From Desulfobacteraceae bacterium (GTDB lineage Bacteria; Desulfobacterota; Desulfobacteria; Desulfobacterales; Desulfosalsimonadaceae): 46,796 bases of DNA. Location of the stretch: assembly GCA_011389515.1 (NCBI GenBank), contig JAABUA010000022.1:1-46796 (forward strand). Reading direction: 5' to 3'. Below are positions 30,773 to 39,975 of this stretch, in pieces. Under the pieces are notes generated by a model. It was not told where the DNA came from. It made no database searches and saw only the letters and a program-made list of their open reading frames with translations. Position 1 is the stretch's first letter, and each line of letters begins with the position of its first letter. Both the position numbers and the translations under genes were made by a program.

Positions 30773-31753
30773 ATGCCGAGTACCCGCCAGAAATTCTCAG
30801 TAGGACTTTTTGTCCTCGTCGGCCTGACCCTGATTACTTTTTTTACCGTAATCATCGGGCTTTCCGATTACTTTCAAGATGGGCAACGGTATGTCGGCTA
30901 TTTCAAGGACTCGGTCCGGGGGCTGAACCCCTCAGCCAAAGTCAGATACCGCGGCGTTGAAGTGGGACTGGTAGAATCCCTTGGCCTGGCGCCCGATGGC
31001 GACCTTGTGGAAGTCGTGATGATCATCGATGCGGAGTTGGCTGATCCGACCTCGCTGCTGGCAACCATCCGCACCATCGGCATCACCGGCATCATGTATA
31101 TCGACCTTGAAAGGGCGTCCCCGGAAGACAGGGAAAAAACGCCGGACCTTGCCTTTGAGCCGGAATACCCCATTATCGCTACACAGCCGGCCGAACTGAC
31201 ACGAATGATTGCCGGGGTGGACAACATCATCACCAACCTGCAGGATCTCAGAGTAAAAGAAATATCCGCCGGGATGGAAACGGCCATCGACAATTTCAAC
31301 AGGATGATCGATGAAGCCAGAATCGGGGAAATTTCCGAAGGCATTCGCAAAACCATTGAAAAAAGCAACGCCATACTGGACATGACACAGTGGGAAGAAA
31401 TGCACGCCACCCTATTGACGGCATTGCAGGAATTTTCCGAGATGATTGAAAAAAGTCGCCAGACGGCAGACCGGGTGGATCTGTTTCTTGAAGCAAACAG
31501 GGAGCCGATCGAAAAATCCATCGCGAATGCGGGAAAGGCAATTGAAAATGCATCCAATTTTTTTAATCACGCGTCCACCATGGCCGCGGAAACGGACACC
31601 CGCATCGATGCCTATGATCAGAGACTCATGATCATTATGGACGATCTGCAACAAGCTGCGGAAAGCATGAACAGGCTAATGGATCAGTTGGCGAACCATC
31701 CGCCCCAGCTTTTTTTCGGGCGCCCCGCAGCGCCCAAACCAATTGAAAAATAA
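30773..31753 (+). CDS. mlaD: MlaD-type MCE-domain periplasmic lipid-binding protein
   Basis: A 326-residue protein with one N-terminal membrane anchor (FSVGLFVLVGLTLITFFTVI), then one MCE domain (YFKDSVRGLNPSAKVRYRGV, about residues 41-120), and a long helical region with coiled-coil character up to residue 310. Single-MCE MlaD proteins form hexameric rings that pass lipids to or from MlaFE; the long helical tail resembles the tunnel-forming MCE proteins of other phyla. I chose the ATG at 30773, after AGGAAA; the frame extends upstream without family match. Confidence 0.93.
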   Translation: MPSTRQKFSVGLFVLVGLTLITFFTVIIGLSDYFQDGQRYVGYFKDSVRGLNPSAKVRYRGVEVGLVESLGLAPDGDLVEVVMIIDAELADPTSLLATIRTIGITGIMYIDLERASPEDREKTPDLAFEPEYPIIATQPAELTRMIAGVDNIITNLQDLRVKEISAGMETAIDNFNRMIDEARIGEISEGIRKTIEKSNAILDMTQWEEMHATLLTALQEFSEMIEKSRQTADRVDLFLEANREPIEKSIANAGKAIENASNFFNHASTMAAETDTRIDAYDQRLMIIMDDLQQAAESMNRLMDQLANHPPQLFFGRPAAPKPIEK

Positions 31754-31764
31754 AGCGTATTCAT

Positions 31765-32403
31765 ATGCGAAAACAAATGATAATATGCATTCTTCTTTTT
31801 GCGGGCGGAGCGATTCTGCTTACCGGCGGATGCGGGGTTAGCCGCCATCAGCCGGAACCCGTTACATATTATGCCCTTTATTACACCCCGCCGGACCCAT
31901 TGCCGGCCGTGCATAACAGAACCGAAAAACCGCTTGTCATCCATTTACCGAGACTTCACGCACAGCCACCGTACAACACAACGCATATGGTTTATGCAGA
32001 CAGCCCCTACCAGCGAAACAGATACGCCTACCACCAGTGGGTCTCCACCCCGGCGGAGATGCTGACATCCCTTTTGCTGCGCGATATCGAAACCTCAAAA
32101 ATTGTCGATGCGGCCGTATCAATGCCGGCCGGGAAGGGAGTAACGCACAGGATCGAAGGTGTGATTATCGATTTTTACGAAAACGATGAAAAGACCCAGT
32201 GGGAGGCGGTACTCGTTTTAAGAATGACATTGACGCGCATGGATCCCGCCGCAACGACCGGGAAAATCCTGTTGCAAAGAACGTACAATGAGGTCATACC
32301 CCTTAAAAAAAACAACCCCCATGAACTTGCCCGATCAATGAGCAAGGCCATGGAGGCGGTATCAAGGCGATTTATCGCCGATATTTACGGCAAACTGCCA
32401 TAA
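31765..32403 (+). CDS. ABC-type transport auxiliary lipoprotein (PqiC-like)
   Basis: A 212-residue outer- or inner-membrane lipoprotein. The N-terminal signal ends in the lipobox LTGGC (Cys23). The rest matches the ABC transport auxiliary component family (PF03886), seen with MCE systems such as PqiABC, with the typical YYALY start of the mature part and RLHAQPPYNTTHMVY strand. It starts 11 bp after mlaD. No MlaC or MlaA homologue is in this operon, so this protein may be the outer-membrane contact. Confidence 0.85.
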   Translation: MRKQMIICILLFAGGAILLTGGCGVSRHQPEPVTYYALYYTPPDPLPAVHNRTEKPLVIHLPRLHAQPPYNTTHMVYADSPYQRNRYAYHQWVSTPAEMLTSLLLRDIETSKIVDAAVSMPAGKGVTHRIEGVIIDFYENDEKTQWEAVLVLRMTLTRMDPAATTGKILLQRTYNEVIPLKKNNPHELARSMSKAMEAVSRRFIADIYGKLP

Positions 32404-32422
32404 AATGGCAATTGACATTCGC

Positions 32423-32968
32423 CTAAAAAGTATTTTCCCGTGTAAATTCTTTGATCTCTTTGCGCTTGGGCGCGGATGGGATTTTTGACGGATACCCCAT
32501 GGGTATCAGAGATACCAGTTCATGCCCGGAAGGCATGTTTACGGCTGCGGCGGCCTTGTCGTGTTCAAAAAGCCCGGTGATAACCGTGCCAAGGCCCGCT
32601 GCATGGGCGGCAAGCACAATGCTCTGGGCGGCAAGCCCCAGATCGAACATGAACCAGTCGCCAAACTTTGTGGTAACTGCATTTTTGTAATATCCTGAGT
32701 CATTGAGCCTAGCGCACAGGGCAAGGACCACGGGCGCGTTTACAATGGATTTGAATGCAGGATTGGATTTGGGTACCGCCTCCTGTACCCGTGTCTTCAC
32801 CTCGGGGTCTTTGATCACCACGATTTCCCAGCATTGGGTATTTGCCCACGACGGTGTCCATTGCACGGCTTCCAGAACGGTCTGAAGCAGTTCTTCAGGA
32901 ACAGGTCTGTCTTCGAAATTCCGTACGCTGCGTCTTTCCTTGATAACGTTCATGATCGTGTCTATCAT
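32423..32968 (-). CDS. Nitroreductase-family FMN oxidoreductase
   Basis: A 181-residue flavoprotein. IKERRSVRNFEDRPVPEELL (Arg for FMN phosphate) begins the protein, WTPSWANTQCWEIVVI follows, and AAHAAGLGTVITGLFEHD with the C-terminal LIPMGYPS lies near the end. The family uses NAD(P)H to reduce nitro compounds, quinones, or related substrates; the real substrate is unknown. AAGGGGG precedes the ATG. It converges on the auxiliary lipoprotein gene with a 19-bp gap. Confidence 0.93.
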   Translation of the reverse strand: MIDTIMNVIKERRSVRNFEDRPVPEELLQTVLEAVQWTPSWANTQCWEIVVIKDPEVKTRVQEAVPKSNPAFKSIVNAPVVLALCARLNDSGYYKNAVTTKFGDWFMFDLGLAAQSIVLAAHAAGLGTVITGLFEHDKAAAAVNMPSGHELVSLIPMGYPSKIPSAPKRKEIKEFTRENTF

Positions 32969-33010
32969 GTATCCCCCTTAAAAAAGTATCTGTTTTTTCC
33001 CGTCAAACAT

Positions 33011-33135
33011 GATGGCACCGTAAAAAGTCCAATGTCTGCGTTACGCGCAATTTCTCAAAATCTCACGTACAGATAAGTACTCGGCATTCTTCGAAATTGC
33101 GCAAGTCTTGATCTTGAACTTTTTACGGCGCCATC
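33011..33135. repeat. Long-hairpin intergenic repeat, copy B
   Basis: Outer arms GATGGCACCGTAAAAAGT and ACTTTTTACGGCGCCATC are complementary with one exception. Inner arms GCGCAATTTC and GAAATTGCGC are exact. The core 33029-33119 is 91 bp and shares CCAAT-TCT and TCTTGATCTTGAAC ends with copies A and C. A third, separate arm-like segment, GACTTTTTACGCGTGCATC (33144-33162), follows. It fills most of the space between the nitroreductase gene and ispD. Confidence 0.8.
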
Positions 33136-33213
33136 TGAAATCAGACTTTTTACGCGTGCATCAAACATCTTCCAAAAAAGATAATCGCTGGAGGCCTTTT
33201 TTTCAAACCGGGA

Positions 33214-33915
33214 TCAGGGCAGAACAACAGATCTGAGCATGGCAACGGCAAAATCAAAATCTTCGGGAGTTGTAATTTTCATGTTGTTCCGGCTACCGGG
33301 TATGATCCGTACAGGAATACCGAAGCTTTCAAGAACTGCCGCATCGTCTGTAACCGAAAGACCCTTTTTCATCGCATTTTCAAATCCGTCCCGGATCAGC
33401 TTCAGGGAAAATGCCTGCGGCGTTTGGGCCATCCAGACATTTTCCCTCGAAATGGTGCCATAGATAATGCCCCGGGAATCCACCCGCTTCAGTGTGTCCG
33501 ATGCCGGAATGCCGAGGATGCAGGCGCCACACTCTCGAGCACCCTCGATGCATTCGGTTATCATGTCTTTTGACACAAAAGGACGGGCACCGTCATGTAT
33601 AAGGACGATTTCGCCCTCACCGATATTGGCTCCTGCTGCTTTCAGGCCGTTATAAACGGAATCCTGGCGCTTTTTTCCACCGGTGACAAGACGGACGGTT
33701 TTTCCCCATGAATTATTGGAAAGGATGTGCTGGCGGCAATACGCAGTATCATTGGCGGAGACGACAAGGAAAATATGTTCGATGGCAGGATGCTTGTCAA
33801 AAACCATGAGGGTGCGTGTAAGAACCGGCAAGCCCGCCAGGTCCATATACTGTTTCGGCAGGGCGCTGTTCATCCGTTTACCACTGCCCGCAGCAAGTAT
33901 GATTGCTGATGCCAT
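33214..33915 (-). CDS. ispD: 2-C-methyl-D-erythritol 4-phosphate cytidylyltransferase
   Basis: A 233-residue enzyme of the MEP isoprenoid pathway that joins CTP and methylerythritol phosphate. The CTP loop ILAAGSGKRMNSALPKQYM starts the protein, and VLIHDGARPFV (about residue 103), KRVDSRGIIYGTISRENVWMAQTP-type middle region and DDAAVLESFG complete the active site. Length is normal. It is a stand-alone IspD, not fused to IspF. It starts 25 bp after the HPr-domain gene. Confidence 0.97.
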   Translation of the reverse strand: MASAIILAAGSGKRMNSALPKQYMDLAGLPVLTRTLMVFDKHPAIEHIFLVVSANDTAYCRQHILSNNSWGKTVRLVTGGKKRQDSVYNGLKAAGANIGEGEIVLIHDGARPFVSKDMITECIEGARECGACILGIPASDTLKRVDSRGIIYGTISRENVWMAQTPQAFSLKLIRDGFENAMKKGLSVTDDAAVLESFGIPVRIIPGSRNNMKITTPEDFDFAVAMLRSVVLP

Positions 33916-33940
33916 CAGACTGTATGCCGCACTGTAAATA

Positions 33941-35269
33941 TCATTTCAGGTAATGAAGGTCCTTTGGCAGTGAAATTCCCTTGCCCATGCGGTCTTCCCC
34001 GTAATTTACCCCCGCCAGTATCTCTATATCCCGAAGCGCACGCACATCACCTTCAAATACCACCTCGTTGATTTTTTCCTTCTGGATCTTACCGCCTGCC
34101 CATTGTATGTCGAGCACGCTGCCGGCATCAAAGCGGTCGCCGTTGACCACCAACTCCACCTGCCCGCCGTATTTCTGAACAACTTTTGCCACCAGAAGGC
34201 TCGGGCGGCAATGAAACCCCAGGTCCCTGGGTATGGGTACATGAATCATCCCTTTCTCCACGTTTTCCTTCAATATTTCAAAGGATACGATACGGCCGGT
34301 CATAAAGTAATGATTTACGAAATGAAGACCGTAATTGATGGTACAATCCAGCAGACGATCCGGCGCCACAAGCGTTGAGAGTTTTTCTCGGACTTCCTTG
34401 TAGATGCTTTTGTATCCGACTTCAATCAGGTGCCGTTCGTAAAAATGGAGAAGGCGCCCCATGATCTGGAGCAGATGAAAAATTACGGAAAAGTAGGAAC
34501 GAAACTGTTTCAGCCTGCGGTTGCCGAACTGAAATCCGCCGTGAATAACATACGTATCAAAAGAAGACTGAAGATTGTGCACCAGCATTTCAAAACGCCG
34601 GATCGACACTTCATTGACTTTTTCCGGCACAAGATCCTTTAGCCCCTCCAGATCATAGGCCTCATAGAATTCGTAGGTGTCGAAATCATCCGCGATGGAA
34701 ATAAATTCGTTGGATATCCGTACAATATGGTCCTGCTGCTGATCCTTGTCCTCGTCATCAATATCGTATTCCAGCTTTTCTCCGGTAACAACATCTGGAA
34801 ACTGGAATGCGGGGTACGCAGAAATGGTATTGTTAAAAGCACCAAGACGCGCGGCTTCCTGGGTGATGACCGGTGCCAGATTGATCAGGGAACGGTTAAT
34901 GAAATCAGCGACGATCTCACCGTGCTTCCTGAAATCTTCTTTCCGGTCAATGTCATAAAACACAAGGCGGTTCAAAATGTGTTTCTGGGAATACCCGGCA
35001 AGGCTCAGATGCCTGACGGCAGCCGCAAGTTCACGATAAAAATACCAGTTGGAGTTGTTCTTGGCGCCGTGAAAATCAAGCAGGTCTTCAAGCAGATGAG
35101 AACTTGTGATCAACTTGGAATAAAGACTCTTTGTAAACAAGTTGTTTCCGCTGTCGGTATCCCCTATGTAAAGAAGACAGCGAATATAGGGGCGCGAATA
35201 AAATTTCACCCTTTCGGCAAATCCAAGATCACATGCTTCGTTCGTGCTATCCATTATTTGACAAGACAT
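33941..35269 (-). CDS. Large protein with C-terminal HPr-like domain
   Basis: A 442-residue protein. Residues about 1-335 are mostly helical with no family I recognise. Residues 341-421 resemble HPr of the sugar phosphotransferase system: GFHCRPS places His353 at the phospho-His15 position, and Ser384 lies exactly 31 residues later, the same spacing as His15 to Ser46. No other PTS gene is in the window, so a regulatory rather than sugar-transport role is likely. Neither the first ATG (35267-35269) nor the next in frame (35252-35254) has a good ribosome site. The gene begins 28 bases after the 3' end of rnpB and is followed by ispD. Confidence 0.75.
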   Translation of the reverse strand: MSCQIMDSTNEACDLGFAERVKFYSRPYIRCLLYIGDTDSGNNLFTKSLYSKLITSSHLLEDLLDFHGAKNNSNWYFYRELAAAVRHLSLAGYSQKHILNRLVFYDIDRKEDFRKHGEIVADFINRSLINLAPVITQEAARLGAFNNTISAYPAFQFPDVVTGEKLEYDIDDEDKDQQQDHIVRISNEFISIADDFDTYEFYEAYDLEGLKDLVPEKVNEVSIRRFEMLVHNLQSSFDTYVIHGGFQFGNRRLKQFRSYFSVIFHLLQIMGRLLHFYERHLIEVGYKSIYKEVREKLSTLVAPDRLLDCTINYGLHFVNHYFMTGRIVSFEILKENVEKGMIHVPIPRDLGFHCRPSLLVAKVVQKYGGQVELVVNGDRFDAGSVLDIQWAGGKIQKEKINEVVFEGDVRALRDIEILAGVNYGEDRMGKGISLPKDLHYLK

Positions 35270-35297
35270 CCATGTATATTTTGGCGGTTATTGGTAT

Positions 35298-35683
<386 letters not shown>

Positions 35684-35724
35684 AGACCTGTTAAAAAGCC
35701 TGCCTTGTTACAACCCCTATTCTA

Positions 35725-36441
35725 TTAATATAGAACATAAATCATCCTGTAACAATGGGGACAGAAGCGAAGCTCATTTTCCCTGTGCAGCTCATTGTAA
35801 AGCTGCGGCGGGATATTCAGATGACACCCCTTGCAAATACCCCCGTTTACCGAAACGATCGCTACTCCCCCTGATTTGCTTTTGATATTATAGTACTGCT
35901 TTTTCAGCTTTGGATCAAGCTTGTCCGCTATTTTCCAGATTTTCTCCTTCAATTGTTCCAATTTTCCCTGTTCAACAGCGGAAAGCGTTTCAATTTCCTT
36001 TTTTTTCCGCTCAATAATATCTTTTTTTTCCGAATACCGATCCTTTGCAGCGGTCAACCCGGCTTCCGCTGCTTCCATATCATCGAGACACAGAAGCATT
36101 TCGTCCTCCATTTGGGAGCATGCTTTCTGTATATCATCGATTTCCTTTAACATCGCCTGGTAATCCTTGTTTGTTTTAACGGAGTTAAGCTGGGCTTTTC
36201 TCTTTTTAATTCTTTCCTGGTTGGTTTCAAAAGCCGCCTCAAGGGATCGATATTTTTTTTTCAGCTCATCTGCAAGCATTTTCTTCGATTCAACCAAAGC
36301 GGTCGCTTCATCAAACTCGTTGACAAATGCTTCCATCTGGGCGGGCAAGGCCTCCAAAACGGATTCAATACAAGCGGCATCCGTTTCTGCGGCCTGCAAT
36401 GCAATCATCAATTCCAGATTTTCTCTCGTGATGGACTCCAT
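35725..36441 (-). CDS. Coiled-coil protein with C-terminal C4 zinc ribbon
   Basis: A 238-residue protein: residues about 1-180 are a long coiled coil rich in Glu and Lys, and the last 50 hold a four-Cys zinc ribbon (GICKGCHLNIPP, then FCPHCYRMIY). This matches the DUF164/zf-RING_7-type family (for example CT398 and HP0958), proposed to link to RNA, flagellar or RpoN functions. It precedes rnpB by 41 bases on the same strand. Function here is not known; its position next to rnpB and a Nif3 gene is, to my knowledge, a recurring arrangement in this group. Confidence 0.88.
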   Translation of the reverse strand: MESITRENLELMIALQAAETDAACIESVLEALPAQMEAFVNEFDEATALVESKKMLADELKKKYRSLEAAFETNQERIKKRKAQLNSVKTNKDYQAMLKEIDDIQKACSQMEDEMLLCLDDMEAAEAGLTAAKDRYSEKKDIIERKKKEIETLSAVEQGKLEQLKEKIWKIADKLDPKLKKQYYNIKSKSGGVAIVSVNGGICKGCHLNIPPQLYNELHRENELRFCPHCYRMIYVLY

Positions 36442-36570
36442 GTGCGTATATCCGGCTGTCAGGGGTTGTCAGAATTTTTCAGGGCGATTACGTATTTGTA
36501 CCTGTGTTAGTGGCAGTTCTCCTCACAATACGCAGGAGAATTACTAATTTTTGCATTAGAATGTGGGCCT

Positions 36571-36627
36571 GTAGGCGCACCCCTTGCGGGTGCCCGGAAT
36601 TTGGGCACCCGCAAGGGGTGCCCCTAC
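36571..36627. repeat. Near-perfect 57-bp palindrome, GCACCCCTTGCGGGTGCCC type
   Basis: Arms 36571-36595 and 36603-36627 (25 bp each) are complementary except one position, around a 7-base centre. Related short sequences AGGAGAATT and GATTCTCCT lie outside on either side. Palindromes built on GCACCCCTTGCGGGTGCCC are, from memory, widespread in unrelated bacterial genomes. It could also stop transcription from the Nif3 gene. Nothing else is visible in the 261-bp space 36442-36702. Confidence 0.8.
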
Positions 36628-36702
36628 GAGATTCTCCTATTGTAAATTATCTTAATGGTCGCTTATGAAGCGCCAAATCGTTTTTTTCCATTGTGGCGAC
36701 GA

Positions 36703-37818
36703 TTACATGTGCACAAAGGGGTCCGGCTCATCACGCCATGGAATCACTTTCACATCAATGGATTTCTTGTTTGCCTCTTCCTGGATACGGCTGGCAAGCA
36801 CGGGCACGACAACCTGTTCGGATGCAAAGTGCCCGATATCAATCAGGCCCCGGTTGTGTGCCGCAATATCGAGCGCAACGTGATGATTCAGGTCTCCGCT
36901 GACATATACATCGGTACTTGAAGCAAGAAAATCGCCCACCATTGACGAACCGCCCCCCGAGCATACGGCAGCCGTTTTCACCGGAATCTCCGGAGGACCG
37001 GCAATCTTGACGATTTTCAAGGACAGCGCTTCTTTGATGTCTTCTGCCACCTGGAGCAGGCTGCGTTCTTTCGAAAACTCACCAATCCGGCCGATCCCGG
37101 TTCCGGATTTTTCCGTGTAAAGCGGGTATATATCATATGCGACGGTTTCATAACTGTGATTGGCTTTGATTTGTTTTACCACATCGTCGATATCATTGAG
37201 ATACAGAGGGATTTCGATACGAATTTCATCGACCTGTGCCGGTTGGTCGGGAGAGCCTACATACGGATTGCTGCCTCTGCCCGGAATAAACCGACCGATG
37301 CCCCTGCTTTGAAAGGAGCACCCCCTGTAATTGCCAATTATTCCTGCGGATGTGCCGGATATGGCTTCCAGTATGCGCTCGGCATCATCAGGCGGTGCAA
37401 ATACGACCAGATTGTATCGCCGTACCCCCGGAGCGGAAGATAATGGTCCGGTCACGTTCAGTCCTATTTTTTCGGCAAGTACGTCGTTGATACCGCCAGC
37501 AGCGGCGTCCAGATTGGTGTGGGCGCAAAAAACGGCGATCCGCTTTCTGGCGGCAAGATCAATTGCGGCACCGACCGGACTTTTTGTATGTATATGTTTT
37601 ACAGGCTTGAAAATGAGCGGATGGTGAGTAACCAGCATTCCGGCACCCGCAGAGGCGGCTGCTTCAATGGCTTTTATGGTGGGATCGAGAGAAACAAAAA
37701 CAGTTGAAGCCGTCCAGTCCGGATCACCGTAGTGCAGACCGATATTATCCCATTCTTCCGCCAGTCGCCGTGGTGCCATTTGATCCATGATATGAATTAT
37801 ATCGGCGACTGTAGGCAT
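36703..37818 (-). CDS. Nif3-like dinuclear metal-center protein
   Basis: A 371-residue Nif3/DUF34-family protein, with the two-metal site from MLVTHHPLIFK (about residue 59), CAHTNLDAAAGGINDVLA (about 98) and the late YVSGDLNHHVALDIAA (about 310). The length is about 100 more than E. coli YbgI, from a middle insert (about 135-235) of the PII/CutA-like type known from YqfO. The protein forms hexamers or larger rings in relatives; a GTP cyclohydrolase-like role has been proposed but the true function is unsettled. It lies between the rpoD/tRNA unit and the zinc-ribbon gene, behind a strong terminator at 37868. Confidence 0.93.
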   Translation of the reverse strand: MPTVADIIHIMDQMAPRRLAEEWDNIGLHYGDPDWTASTVFVSLDPTIKAIEAAASAGAGMLVTHHPLIFKPVKHIHTKSPVGAAIDLAARKRIAVFCAHTNLDAAAGGINDVLAEKIGLNVTGPLSSAPGVRRYNLVVFAPPDDAERILEAISGTSAGIIGNYRGCSFQSRGIGRFIPGRGSNPYVGSPDQPAQVDEIRIEIPLYLNDIDDVVKQIKANHSYETVAYDIYPLYTEKSGTGIGRIGEFSKERSLLQVAEDIKEALSLKIVKIAGPPEIPVKTAAVCSGGGSSMVGDFLASSTDVYVSGDLNHHVALDIAAHNRGLIDIGHFASEQVVVPVLASRIQEEANKKSIDVKVIPWRDEPDPFVHM

Positions 37819-37867
37819 TTTACCCCCGAGTTATTGTATACATTGGTATCCGTCCGGCAACAGGGCA

Positions 37868-37901
37868 AAAAGGGCGTGGATAAGAATCGCCACGCCCTTT
37901 T
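37868..37901 (-). terminator. Intrinsic terminator between tRNA-Met and the Nif3 gene
   Basis: A 12-bp stem (AAAAGGGCGTGG with CCACGCCCTTTT) and a 10-base loop. On the minus strand it is followed by a short T-run before GCCC. It would end transcripts from dnaG-rpoD-tRNA. Confidence 0.75.
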
Positions 37902-37984
37902 GTGTACGCCTGTTTTTTTTATAGGATTGCCGCATACCGATTGTATTATCTTTTTTTCATTGCGAGTTGCTGTTCATTGCCAAA

Positions 37985-38060
37985 TGGTGGGCCCACCAGG
38001 ATTCGAACCTGGGACCGACCGGTTATGAGCCGGTGGCTCTTCCAGCTGAGCTATGGGCCC
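37985..38060 (-). tRNA. tRNA with CAT anticodon (elongator Met or Ile2)
   Basis: A 76-base tRNA with encoded CCA and acceptor stem GGGCCCA/TGGGCCC. The anticodon loop CTCATAA has anticodon CAT. The anticodon stem lacks the three G:C pairs of an initiator, so it is elongator Met or the lysidine-modified Ile2; the sequence alone does not decide. It lies 81 bases downstream of rpoD. Confidence 0.93.
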
Positions 38061-38141
38061 TTTCAGAGAAAGTGATTTGGTTAGAAGCTACCTAACGGCT
38101 TGATCCCTGTTTGTCAAGGGTAATGTATGAAATACAGCTAT

Positions 38142-39920
38142 TCATGAGTCGATAAAATGCTTCAGCTTACGGCTTCGCGTCGGATGTCGCAGTTTCCTGA
38201 GGGCCTTGGCTTCTATCTGGCGAATACGCTCACGCGTCACGTCAAAATCATTTCCGACTTCCTCCAGGGTATGATCCGACTTTTCCCCGATACCAAATCG
38301 CATGCGAAGAACCTTTTCCTCGCGGGGGGTTAGGGTCGTCAAAACCTTGCGGGTCTGCTCCGAAAGGTTCAGATTGACCGCAGCATCGGAAGGCGACATG
38401 AAGGTCTTGTCTTCAATAAAATCCCCCAGATGGCTGTCATCTTCCTCGCCAATGGGCGTTTCCAGGGATATGGGTTCACGCGCGATGCGAAGCACTTTTC
38501 GAACCTTTTCGATGGGTACTTCCATTTTTTCAGCGATTTCTTCGGGCGACGGCTCACGCCCCATTTCCTGGACAAGATAGCGCGACGTACGAATAAGCTT
38601 GTTGATGGTTTCAATCATGTGAACCGGTATACGTATGGTCCGTGCCTGGTCGGCGATGGCCCGTGTTATGGCCTGGCGTATCCACCAGGTGGCATACGTT
38701 GAAAATTTATAACCGCGCCGGTATTCAAACTTGTCAACCGCCTTCATCAGGCCGATGTTCCCCTCCTGGATCAAGTCAAGGAACTGCAATCCCCTGTTGG
38801 TATATTTTTTGGCAATGCTCACCACCAGGCGGAGGTTGGCCTGGACCAGCTCCCCCTTGGCATCCTTGGCTTTCTGGTGCCCTTCTTCGATTCGGGCCAT
38901 AATACGTTTCAGCCCGCGTGCCGATGACTTTATCTCACGCTCCCGTATATCCATCTGGGTATGAATTTTTACCAGATCCTCGTATATATTTCGGATCTCT
39001 TCGGGCTCCTGGGAAATACAAGTGCATGCCCATTTAATGAACACGTCCCCCTTGGCCACAAGGATGCGCTCCCGGACTTCGGTAATCGGCGCTTCAAATA
39101 CCGCCGCGCATTCACAGAAAACCTTGCTGGTGGTCTCGAACCATTCCACCTGCTCGGTTATCTTTCTTTCAATTTCCTCGATCACATCGCTTTCAAGCCG
39201 CCAGTCCTTGAAGAGTTCAAAAATCTTCCTGTTGCGCCGGCGGACCGAACGCTTGACACGGCGCTGCTCATCTGCGGGCATATCTTCATCGGAAAAAAGA
39301 CGCTCACGAAGCAGCTGGTTTTCAACGTCAATTTCCTTGATCTGGTCGATGGTTTCCAGGAACTTTTCAATCTGCATCGATTCGTCAACAATGGTATCCC
39401 CCTCGTCGATATCGCGCAGCACGTGTTTTGGCCGGAGGGTGCCCGCAGCGATCTGTTCGCCCAGGTTAATGATACTGTCCACCCCAAGGGTGGATTCCAT
39501 CATCGCCTTTAAAACTTCCTGCTCACCGTATTCGATCTTTTTGGCGATTTCAACTTCCCCTTCCCGAGACAACAGGGTAACCATGCCCATTTCCCGCAAA
39601 TACATTTTGACCGGGTCATTGACGGCCCGAAAAGAGGTTGCCTCTTCAACCTCCGCAGCATCTATGACCGTGTCGTTCGAATCCTTCTTGGAGTCAGGAG
39701 AAAATTTCTGCTTTTTCTTTTCAACCACCTCGATATCGAGATCATCAAACCACAAAAGCGTTTCATCGATCTGTTCCGGCGACATCATTTCTTCCGGCAG
39801 CACTTCACTTATCTGGTCATAGGTAAGATATCCCTGGAGCTTTCCCTTTGTAATCAACTCATTGAATTTTTCTTTTTCGGCGGTCTGGTTGTCACCTTGT
39901 TTCGTGGATCGTTTCGCCAT
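38142..39920 (-). CDS. rpoD: Primary sigma factor RpoD (sigma-70)
   Basis: A 592-residue housekeeping sigma factor with region 1.1 near the N-terminus ([20 protein letters not shown]), region 1.2 ([11 protein letters not shown], about 102), a non-conserved acidic middle part, region 2 ([20 protein letters not shown], then [20 protein letters not shown]), region 3 ([18 protein letters not shown]) and region 4.2 ([20 protein letters not shown]). AGGAGG precedes the ATG. It is 55 bp downstream of dnaG, the classic dnaG-rpoD order. Confidence 0.98.
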   Translation of the reverse strand: MAKRSTKQGDNQTAEKEKFNELITKGKLQGYLTYDQISEVLPEEMMSPEQIDETLLWFDDLDIEVVEKKKQKFSPDSKKDSNDTVIDAAEVEEATSFRAVNDPVKMYLREMGMVTLLSREGEVEIAKKIEYGEQEVLKAMMESTLGVDSIINLGEQIAAGTLRPKHVLRDIDEGDTIVDESMQIEKFLETIDQIKEIDVENQLLRERLFSDEDMPADEQRRVKRSVRRRNRKIFELFKDWRLESDVIEEIERKITEQVEWFETTSKVFCECAAVFEAPITEVRERILVAKGDVFIKWACTCISQEPEEIRNIYEDLVKIHTQMDIREREIKSSARGLKRIMARIEEGHQKAKDAKGELVQANLRLVVSIAKKYTNRGLQFLDLIQEGNIGLMKAVDKFEYRRGYKFSTYATWWIRQAITRAIADQARTIRIPVHMIETINKLIRTSRYLVQEMGREPSPEEIAEKMEVPIEKVRKVLRIAREPISLETPIGEEDDSHLGDFIEDKTFMSPSDAAVNLNLSEQTRKVLTTLTPREEKVLRMRFGIGEKSDHTLEEVGNDFDVTRERIRQIEAKALRKLRHPTRSRKLKHFIDS

Positions 39921-39975
39921 GTAATATCCTCCTGGTATTAATTAAGAGACAGAATAAGCATTTCCCGGCGTGTTG

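Noticed and set aside
37732-38028. Short frame ending in MVGPPGFEPGTDRL
   Set aside because: This is the familiar false translation of the complement of a tRNA gene; here it overlaps tRNA-Met(CAT).
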